Positions 58,018 to 64,000 of a DNA stretch of 64,000 nt are shown in pieces. Position 1 is the first letter of the stretch, and every line of letters starts with the position of its first letter. The stretch is from Phycisphaerales bacterium (GTDB lineage Bacteria; Planctomycetota; Phycisphaerae; Phycisphaerales; UBA1924): positions 1-64,000 of the forward strand of contig JADJMV010000017.1 of the NCBI GenBank assembly GCA_016709445.1, read 5' to 3'. The notes under the pieces are model-generated. The model ran no database searches and was not told the DNA's origin. It was given only the letters and a program-made list of their open reading frames with translations. A program made the position numbers and the translations under genes.

Positions 58018-59019
58018 CGGCCGCTCTACGGGGCAGACAGCCAGCCACGCCTGGCGCCGTTCGGGCACGGCCGGCACCACCTGCGGAACCGGACATATGC
58101 GCCGGGGTTGGCGAGGTTCCTGCAGCGGGATCCGAATAAGACCGCGTGGGCGCTGGTCGCCGCCACTGACATGCACGGGCGGGGTGTCGATTCGCTCGGT
58201 GTCGCGTTCGGCCTTGAAGGCCTGTACGGCGATGGGAGCAACCTTTATGAGTACCTCGGCACCATCCCTTGGAATCGGTCGGACCCGCTCGGCCTCTCCC
58301 GGGATCCATTCAGCATCGTGGATGATTATCTCACAGAGGACGCGGGCAGCAAGGCTGCGTTTCTAGACAAGGCGATCGGGTACTGGCACACAGCCGCGTA
58401 CATGGCGGCGTACATCGCGAGTTGGTCGAAGTTCCCCCTAGGGGTGCTAATCGGCGATGCCGCCATGGATGCGATGGGCGAACCCGATACGGCGCTCTGG
58501 CTCGGCTTCAAGGCCGCCGAGCAGGAAGTCGCGGAATTCATGTACTTGATCGGTGGGATTCGCCTTGCCGCGATCGAGACCGCGGTATCATATGCGGACC
58601 AGTTTGGGTCCAAGAGTATTGGCATCAGCCTGACAGGCGGCCTGAGCCACCAAGGATCGCAGGTTGTGCAAGCCGGTGGTTGGCCGGGGATGTTCGGGTC
58701 CCCAGCGGTGACTCCTGGCAACACATTTGTTTACATGGGCAGAGCCAACGAGATGATTGTCTATGTTGGTCAGAGTCGAGACGTCCCGAGACGTGCGGCC
58801 CAACACGGCGGCAAGCATGGCACGATCAGCACAGTGAATAAGCAGGGAGTGCACCCACTTCAGGCAAGCGCGATCGAGACAGCCGTCATCGAGGAGGGGC
58901 GGGCACGAGGTGTGCCAATGCATAATAAGATCCGCAGCATAACTCCCCGCAAAGCGTGGTTTGGGCTTGCGATGAGCTGGGCGCGCAACTGGATGTCAAG
59001 CAATCCGATCAAGAGGTGA
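58018..59019 (+). CDS. displaced RHS C-terminal tip with second GIY-YIG-like toxin
   Basis: The frame opens directly after a TAG at 58015-58017. It encodes the end of an RHS core (LAPFGHGRHHLRNRTYAPGL, RFLQRDPN, LGTIPWNRSDPLGLSRDPF) followed by a tip homologous to that of the main rhs gene: pretoxin (GSKAAFLDKAIGYWHTAAYM), then VYMG...IVYVGQSRDVPRRAAQHG, an ETAVIE Glu and a HNKIRS Asn. There is no signal or RHS repeats, so alone it is an orphan tip. TTG 58108 is a possible start, giving about 303 residues. The DNA around NRTYAPGLxRFLQ is almost the same as in the main gene (about 53985-54045). Confidence 0.76.
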   Translation, partial: RPLYGADSQPRLAPFGHGRHHLRNRTYAPGLARFLQRDPNKTAWALVAATDMHGRGVDSLGVAFGLEGLYGDGSNLYEYLGTIPWNRSDPLGLSRDPFSIVDDYLTEDAGSKAAFLDKAIGYWHTAAYMAAYIASWSKFPLGVLIGDAAMDAMGEPDTALWLGFKAAEQEVAEFMYLIGGIRLAAIETAVSYADQFGSKSIGISLTGGLSHQGSQVVQAGGWPGMFGSPAVTPGNTFVYMGRANEMIVYVGQSRDVPRRAAQHGGKHGTISTVNKQGVHPLQASAIETAVIEEGRARGVPMHNKIRSITPRKAWFGLAMSWARNWMSSNPIKR

Positions 59020-59022
59020 AAA

Positions 59023-59859
59023 ATGGTCAGACACCTTCCGACCAACATGATTGTGCTGAAGCCCTCTAGAACTAAGCCCAAGTCTGGTGACTTATTTGTG
59101 TGTAATATGCGCGGCGAGAAATGGGTTGCTGGAAGAGTAATCCACAACCAGTGCAGGATGATGAGCGGCACCGGGAACGAGTTTCTTGTCTATTTCTATC
59201 GTATGACAGTGTCAGACCCGACGGCGCTTCGTCCGCCCTTCACTCCTGACCTACTCATCCCGCCGGTGGTCACCAATGCGCTGGGATGGCGGGTCGGCCT
59301 GTTTCATACGCTCGGCAACTATCCATTGCAGGCGGGAGAGACCCTGGGGCGTCACTATTTCAAGGAAGGCTCTGGGGCGTGGGGGGACCCAGAGGCAGAC
59401 TACTATGATGAGTTTCATGAGCCATCTCCTTCTCCCGGCCCGCACGACCAGTGGACAACTATTGGACTAAGCGGATATGCAGGTGTCGACATCGAGTTGA
59501 GCAAAGCGCTGGATATTGAGCCTGCATGGGACCCTCTGGCCGAAGTGGACAATTCCCAAAGCGACCTCTTCCTCGAAGGCGCTTCGGTCATCGTCTACCT
59601 GGCTGTCCCCGATGTGAACGATGAGAGCGGATTGGCGGAAATCGAAGCGAGTCTGGGTGAGGCCCTCGACCGGACGGGCGCCGGGGAAGTAGAAGGCCAC
59701 GGCGTTGATCTCGCAACAGGGCGAGCGGAGATCCGGTTCGTCGGTCGCAGTCCGGCGAGGATCCGAGACGCGCTATTGCCTACACTGCATTCGCTGATGT
59801 TGCCGCCGGGGTGCAGCATGGTCGTTGGCGGCAAGCGGCCCAAACGCATCGAACTGTAG
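59023..59859 (+). CDS. immunity protein (Imm26-like), second copy
   Basis: Starts 3 bases after the displaced tip. The 278-residue protein aligns throughout with the immunity protein at 54970: TKPKSGDLFVCNMRGEKWVA and GRVIHNQC near the start, a variable middle, then a conserved C-terminal domain (GEALDRTGAGEVEGHGVDLA, LLPTLHSLMLPPGCSMVVGG). The two sequences are clearly divergent, matching two related but distinct toxins. It should protect against the 58018 tip. Confidence 0.77.
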   Translation: MVRHLPTNMIVLKPSRTKPKSGDLFVCNMRGEKWVAGRVIHNQCRMMSGTGNEFLVYFYRMTVSDPTALRPPFTPDLLIPPVVTNALGWRVGLFHTLGNYPLQAGETLGRHYFKEGSGAWGDPEADYYDEFHEPSPSPGPHDQWTTIGLSGYAGVDIELSKALDIEPAWDPLAEVDNSQSDLFLEGASVIVYLAVPDVNDESGLAEIEASLGEALDRTGAGEVEGHGVDLATGRAEIRFVGRSPARIRDALLPTLHSLMLPPGCSMVVGGKRPKRIEL

Positions 59860-60172
59860 GTCCATACTCCTCCATGATGTACCTCTGGAGGCCTCTCCCG
59901 GTCGTCGGCTCGTGAACGATCCTCGGGCCGCGGCCTGGGCCCATGTTCTGTTGACCTGCCCCCCAAAGCCTGATCCCGGTGCCGCAAGACTCCTGTGTGG
60001 TTCCCGCTCGGCACACCGAGACTCTCGATGGAGCGGGTGAGGCAGATCTCAGGCGGGATCGTGGCGCGGCGGCGCAGGGCCGATCAGCAGTCCAGCATCC
60101 CGGCGAGCGGAACGGGCGGCGAAGATCTGTTTCCCGGCGGCGGGCGGTCCCGTGCTGCCGCCCCGCCCCCGA
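59860..60172. other. junction region after the second immunity gene
   Basis: No gene was recognised. The right copy of the 37-bp repeat lies inside. The rest may be the 3' end of the toxin island before chromosomal genes resume with the M16 protease (60173, opposite strand). Confidence 0.5.
59961..59997 (+). repeat. 37-bp direct repeat, right copy
   Basis: Starts CCCCAAAGCCTGATCCCGGT and ends CCGCAAGACTCCTGTG; three mismatches to 56233-56269 in the same orientation. See the left copy for context. Confidence 0.8.
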
Positions 60173-62962
60173 TCACCCCGGCCCCGCCGGCTTGACCACC
60201 ACCGTGATCGCGTTCTCCGGCTTGCAGTATTTCGCGAAGACCGACCGTACCTCTTCGGTCGTCATCGCCTCGTAGGCGGCGGTTTCGTTGAGGATGTCGT
60301 CGAGCTTGCGGCCGTGGAAGGTCATGAGTTGGAGGCGCCTCGCCCAGAACGCGGGGTCCTGCACGTCTTCGTCGAACGTGTTGACGAACTGCTTCTTGGC
60401 GACGTCCAGCTCTTCCTCGCTCGGGCCGCTCTTGGCAAACGCCTCGTACATCGAATCCAGCTTGGCCACCAGGGGGCCTGCCTTCGCGGGCTCCGTCGGC
60501 GCGGCCGCGGAGAAGACGCCGAAGCCCGGGTACGTCGTTCCCGCTCTCGAGCCGGCCCCGATGCTGTACACGAGCTGCGCATCCTCGCGGACCTCCTTGA
60601 TCATCCGCGTCGAGAGGATTCTCGCGGCCAGCGACATCGCCCGCGCATCCGCCAGGTCGGCCTCGTCCGCCCCGTAGAACGCCGACATCACGAAGGCCTG
60701 CGCCGTCGGCGTGTCGATCGTCTCCTCGACCGTGCGCGGGCGCGGGGGCAGCGAGCCCAGATACCTCGCGACCAATCCCATCACCTGCTCGCGGTCCACA
60801 TCGCCGACGATCACGACCTCGATCGGCGATTCCTTGATGAGCCTGTCGAGCCACGCCTGGGCCGCGGGGAGCGTGAGGGCATCGATCTGCTCGACCGTCA
60901 CCGGCTGCACCTTCGCGGCATCGTCGGGATAGAGCGCCGCCCCGGCGAGCCGTCCGCCCAGGGCCATCGGGTTCTTCAGCGATTCGAGCAGCCGCTCGCG
61001 CGAGCTGGTCTTGTAGTTGTCGAACGAGGCCTGCTCGATCTTCGGCTCGGTCAGGAGCAGGTGCGCGAGCTGGAAGCCCGTCTCGAACTCTTCGGGGCTG
61101 CCCGAGATCGAGAGCGAGATCGAGTCGGTGCTGCCTCCGCCGCCACCGCCGCGGCGTCCGCCCCCGAACCCGCCGCCGCCCACGTTCACCTTCTTGCCCG
61201 TCATGATGGCCCGGATGTCCGACGAGGTGAGGTGCTGCGTCGCCGGCTGGGCCCACGCCAGCGTCGCGGCCGACGTGATCCCGCGGTTCTCCGCCGTCTC
61301 GAGCATCTCCCCGCCGACGAGATCGATCCGAACCGAGGCCTGATGCTCCCGCTCGTCCATGAACCGGTAGTGCACGCGCACGTTGTTGGCCAGCCATCCC
61401 GACCACACGTGGCTCGACTCGTGCTCGCTCATCTCCGCCACCTTGCCGGGGTTGGGAAGTTCGGTCATGAGCGTGGTCGCGACGGCCGTCTCCACCTCGG
61501 GCGTCGGCTTCACGGCCAGGGCCGCCAGCCCGGCCTGGAGCAGCTCCGATTCGCTGGGCACCGAGCCGCTGCTCGGGAGCACGGCGACGAAGGCCACGGC
61601 TCGCGGGTCAAACTCCTGGGCGAAGCGCTTCGAAACCTCCTCGATCGTGATGGTGGGCAGGAGTTGGTTGAGCAGGTCCAGGCGCTGCCGGGGCGACATC
61701 GAGGGCTCGCCCGCCGAGACCGCCCCGTTCAGGCGGCTGATCAGGGCCGAGGCGGGCATTGTGGCCTCGGTCTCGACCGCCCGCTCCGCCCCCGACACGA
61801 TCTCCTTCTTGGCGTCGCCGATCTCCCGCTCGGAGAAGCCGAAGTCGCGGGCCCGCTGCATCTCGAGCGCGATCTCGCCGAGCGTCTCCTTCCACTTGCC
61901 CGGCTTGGCCCGGCCGGAGATCTCGGCGGTGTAGACCGCGCCCGAGTCGGTGCCCGAAGAGACGCGTGCGCCCAGATAGCTCGTTCCACCGGCGGCGACC
62001 TTGTTGCCCAGACGCCTGTTGAGCGCCCGCTCGGCGATCGTCTCGACGAGGTCGGCCCGGAAAAGCGGGACCGTCGTCACCGGCGGACGCGCGGGCTCCA
62101 GCCGCATGATCCGCACATCCTCGGTGCGCACCTCGGGGTCGCTCGTCACGATCGCGAAGCTCTTGTCGCACGCCCGCACGTGGATGTCCTGCGGCGTCGG
62201 GCGGGGGCGTTTGGGCAGGTCGCCAAACTTCTGCTCGATCACCTTCACGACCTCGGCCGGGTCGGTATCGGCGACGACCATCAGCGTGGCGTTCGAGGCG
62301 CAGTAGTACTTGCCGTAGTAGTCCTGGAAGTCCGGCTGCTTCACCGAATCGATTGTCTCCTCTTTCCCGATGGTGATGCGCTCTCCATAGAGCGAGCCCG
62401 GCGCCATGTGCTCGACCACGTAGAAGCTCGTGCGCTGGCGCCCGGAGAGCCCGCGCCGACGCTCTTCCTGGATGATCTGCCGCTCGGCGTCGATCTCGCT
62501 CGGGAGCAGTGAGAGCCCTCCCACCACGTCGGAGAAGAAGGTCAGGCCCTGGCCGAGCGTCCGGGGCTCGGCATCGGGCAGCGAGAGCTGGAATGTCGTC
62601 TGGTCAAAGTTCGTGAACGCGTTCTGGTCGCGCCCGAACGTCATGCCCAGCGACTGGAAGAACGGCACGAGCGAGCCGGGCGCGAAGTTCTTCGAGCCGT
62701 TGAACGCCATGTGCTCGAGGTAGTGCGCGATGCCGCGCTGCGGGTCGGTCTCGTTGAGCGAGCCGGTGTGCATGTGGATCCACGCCACGGCCCGCCCGGG
62801 CGGCACCGCGTGCTCGAGCACGATGTACCGCAGCCCGTTGTCGAGCTCGCCCGTCACCAGCGCGGGATCCATGGGCAGATCCTGAGCCAGAGCCCGAGCG
62901 GGAACGAGGGCGGGGACCAGAGCGAACACAACTGCGAGAGCGGCGGCCAAGACGCGCGGCAT
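60173..62962 (-). CDS. M16 family (pitrilysin) zinc metalloprotease
   Basis: The 929-residue secreted protease starts at ATG 62962 with a signal peptide (MPRVLAAALAVVFALVPALV). The inverted zinc motif HxxEH is in GIAHYLEHMAFNGSKNF, and the third ligand Glu is in EIDAERQIIQEERRRGLSGR about 75 residues on. Two tandem M16 half-domains follow, the second without a zinc motif (VIVGDVDREQVMGLVARYLG). A glycine-rich insertion (GGGGFGGGRRGGGGGG) sits before the second half. Members of this size act in the periplasm on peptides. It is a single gene, opposite in strand to the toxin island. Confidence 0.95.
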   Translation of the reverse strand: MPRVLAAALAVVFALVPALVPARALAQDLPMDPALVTGELDNGLRYIVLEHAVPPGRAVAWIHMHTGSLNETDPQRGIAHYLEHMAFNGSKNFAPGSLVPFFQSLGMTFGRDQNAFTNFDQTTFQLSLPDAEPRTLGQGLTFFSDVVGGLSLLPSEIDAERQIIQEERRRGLSGRQRTSFYVVEHMAPGSLYGERITIGKEETIDSVKQPDFQDYYGKYYCASNATLMVVADTDPAEVVKVIEQKFGDLPKRPRPTPQDIHVRACDKSFAIVTSDPEVRTEDVRIMRLEPARPPVTTVPLFRADLVETIAERALNRRLGNKVAAGGTSYLGARVSSGTDSGAVYTAEISGRAKPGKWKETLGEIALEMQRARDFGFSEREIGDAKKEIVSGAERAVETEATMPASALISRLNGAVSAGEPSMSPRQRLDLLNQLLPTITIEEVSKRFAQEFDPRAVAFVAVLPSSGSVPSESELLQAGLAALAVKPTPEVETAVATTLMTELPNPGKVAEMSEHESSHVWSGWLANNVRVHYRFMDEREHQASVRIDLVGGEMLETAENRGITSAATLAWAQPATQHLTSSDIRAIMTGKKVNVGGGGFGGGRRGGGGGGSTDSISLSISGSPEEFETGFQLAHLLLTEPKIEQASFDNYKTSSRERLLESLKNPMALGGRLAGAALYPDDAAKVQPVTVEQIDALTLPAAQAWLDRLIKESPIEVVIVGDVDREQVMGLVARYLGSLPPRPRTVEETIDTPTAQAFVMSAFYGADEADLADARAMSLAARILSTRMIKEVREDAQLVYSIGAGSRAGTTYPGFGVFSAAAPTEPAKAGPLVAKLDSMYEAFAKSGPSEEELDVAKKQFVNTFDEDVQDPAFWARRLQLMTFHGRKLDDILNETAAYEAMTTEEVRSVFAKYCKPENAITVVVKPAGPG

Positions 62963-63461
62963 GGGAAACCTCCGTGGGGGCCAAGGGGCCCGCACGCCAG
63001 CTTACCGGCGGAAGGCCCGGCCGCACAATCGACATTCCTCGTCGAGCCCGGCGGATGCGCCCACGTGGGGCTCCCGGCCGGGCTGTCCCCCCCCACCGCA
63101 CGGGAGTCTCCGGCATGGGGCAACGCCGGCGAGCGGAGGCCGGCCTGGTGCGACGGGTCGGAGCGCGCGGCAACCGGCTGGTTCCAGGCGACAGGTGCTG
63201 GGGCGCGGTTGGCGGATGCGTCGAGGGTTCGGGCGTCTCCGCCGCGAGGGTTGGAGCGCCCCGCCGGCCCGCGGTGCGCCCTTGCTCCTGCGTTGCGGTG
63301 CTGGTCCACCTCGCGCTCGACGCGGACAACCTCGACTCGCTCCCGCGTGGGTTCAGGATCGCGACGGCACCACGCCCGCATCCGATCGGTGCCCGGGCCG
63401 CGGAGCACCTCCCGCGGTGTCGCCGGCGATCCCTGCGCGCATGGGTCCAGGCCGGGGGCGC
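62963..63461. other. intergenic region without a recognised gene
   Basis: About 500 bases between the M16 gene and the partial gene at the right edge (both minus strand). The open frames here are Arg/Pro/Gly-rich and show no domain. The promoter of the M16 gene should lie in the first 100 bases. Confidence 0.4.
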
Positions 63462-64000
63462 CTACGGGCCCACACCCTGGGTTCCCGCGAGCGAACGCTC
63501 GACTCGCTGCCAGAGTTCCGTGCAGTCCCGCCGCTCCGGTTCGGGGAGCTGCGCAACTTGGTCCGGGTCGCGGAGCGGCGCCAGGTCGGCGTCGCTGAGC
63601 CACCTCCCCAGGACGTCGCGGGCGTAGGCGGCGGCGCCCTGGTCGGCGCTCCCGAGGTCCCCCTCCCAACCTGTCAGGTCGGCCCGCAACCAGTCGCGGG
63701 CAAGGGCCCGCCACCGCGCTCGCTCTTCGGGCGATGACCGTTCCGCGTCGGCTCCTTGGCCGGCGCCCGCCAGGGCCGCCTGGCAGGCGGCGTGGTAGCG
63801 GCGCGACGCGCGGAATTCCTCGCCGAACCAGGGGTCTGCTTCGAACACCGCGGCGCTGAGCCTGGTGGCGCCGGCATGGCGATTCTCCGAGACGCACGCC
63901 CCGAGCATGGCGAGCCGCTCGTCGTTGTCGGTCGGCTCGTACTCACCCCGCCGGAAGGCGTCGAGGTTGGGGAGCATGAGCGCCTCGGCCTCGCGGCGCA
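63462..64000 (-). CDS. C-terminal end of a Ser/Thr-kinase/TPR-type protein (cut by window edge)
   Basis: The frame is open to the right edge of the window; the 5' part lies outside. The visible 179 or so residues read ADPWFGEEFRASRRYHAACQ, AALAGAGQGADA, RWRALARDWLRADLTGWEGD, and LPEPERRDCTELWQRVERSL. This A...W......YNAAC.AALAG.G...DA...RA..R..AL.WL..DL pattern is the C-terminal tail of the large protein-kinase/TPR proteins common in Planctomycetota. The kinase domain itself is not seen, so the assignment rests on this tail. Confidence 0.62.
   Translation of the reverse strand, partial: RREAEALMLPNLDAFRRGEYEPTDNDERLAMLGACVSENRHAGATRLSAAVFEADPWFGEEFRASRRYHAACQAALAGAGQGADAERSSPEERARWRALARDWLRADLTGWEGDLGSADQGAAAYARDVLGRWLSDADLAPLRDPDQVAQLPEPERRDCTELWQRVERSLAGTQGVGP

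Noticed and set aside
60152..62512. A 786-codon + strand frame.
   Set aside because: Antisense to the M16 protease; Arg/Leu/Gly-rich with no recognisable domain.

Overview
The window is high-GC bacterial chromosome, most likely from a member of Planctomycetota close to the class Phycisphaerae. I infer this from gene content, not from a search. The clues are a pseudopilin-like protein of planctomycete type, a PEP-CTERM-like surface protein, several membrane proteins carrying a CxxCG...CPECG zinc ribbon, lipid A biosynthesis (LpxK, so a diderm), a type II secretion (T2SS) operon, and the C-terminal end of a large Ser/Thr-kinase-like protein at the right edge.

Layout. 0-0.7 kb: weak remnant of a mobile-element-associated gene. 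1.2-12 kb: housekeeping genes (lpxK, a small membrane protein and maf; a carbon-nitrogen hydrolase; an FHA-fused secretion ATPase; serS; an aldo/keto reductase; a short asparaginase; rplU; rsmG). 12.5-16.1 kb: rodA and mrdA, cell elongation. 17.3-24.3 kb: folE2, an M48 protease with lemA, two membrane proteins, a class IV aminotransferase and an ankyrin protein. 24.4-30.3 kb: three zinc-ribbon/HEAT-like membrane proteins, two of them tandem paralogues, with a sulfotransferase-like gene between the first and the pair. 30.3-35.5 kb: a cobalamin riboswitch followed by an overlapping four-gene cluster (propeller-like surface protein, second surface protein, pseudopilin-like protein, BFD-type [2Fe-2S] protein) and then an MFS transporter. 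35.6-46.0 kb: a T2SS operon in the order gspD-E-F-G-H-I-J-K-C-L-M plus a TPR lipoprotein, nearly every junction being a 4-base ATGA or GTGA overlap. 46.3-60.0 kb: an RHS polymorphic-toxin island (a giant RHS protein with a GIY-YIG-like tip and its immunity gene, transposase remnants, an RHS core scrap, an orphan double-CxxCG protein, and a displaced second RHS tip with a second immunity gene). 60.2-63.0 kb: an M16 metalloprotease.

Three things stand out. (1) The cobalamin-riboswitch locus looks like a planctomycete system for capturing vitamin B12 at the cell surface, analogous to but different from BtuB/BtuG loci. (2) Many otherwise intact genes (mrdA, the ankyrin gene, gspM, gspI, gspG, gspD twice, rhs) are broken by exactly one extra base. 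This is either insertion-biased sequencing error or something biologically unusual. (3) The RHS island preserves traces of tip exchange: a second tip/immunity cassette, a near-identical recombination junction, and a 37-bp repeat pair around the displaced cassettes. Gene junctions also carry several related inverted-repeat elements, and a tandem repeat between rodA and rsmG seems to have removed the normal rsmG start.
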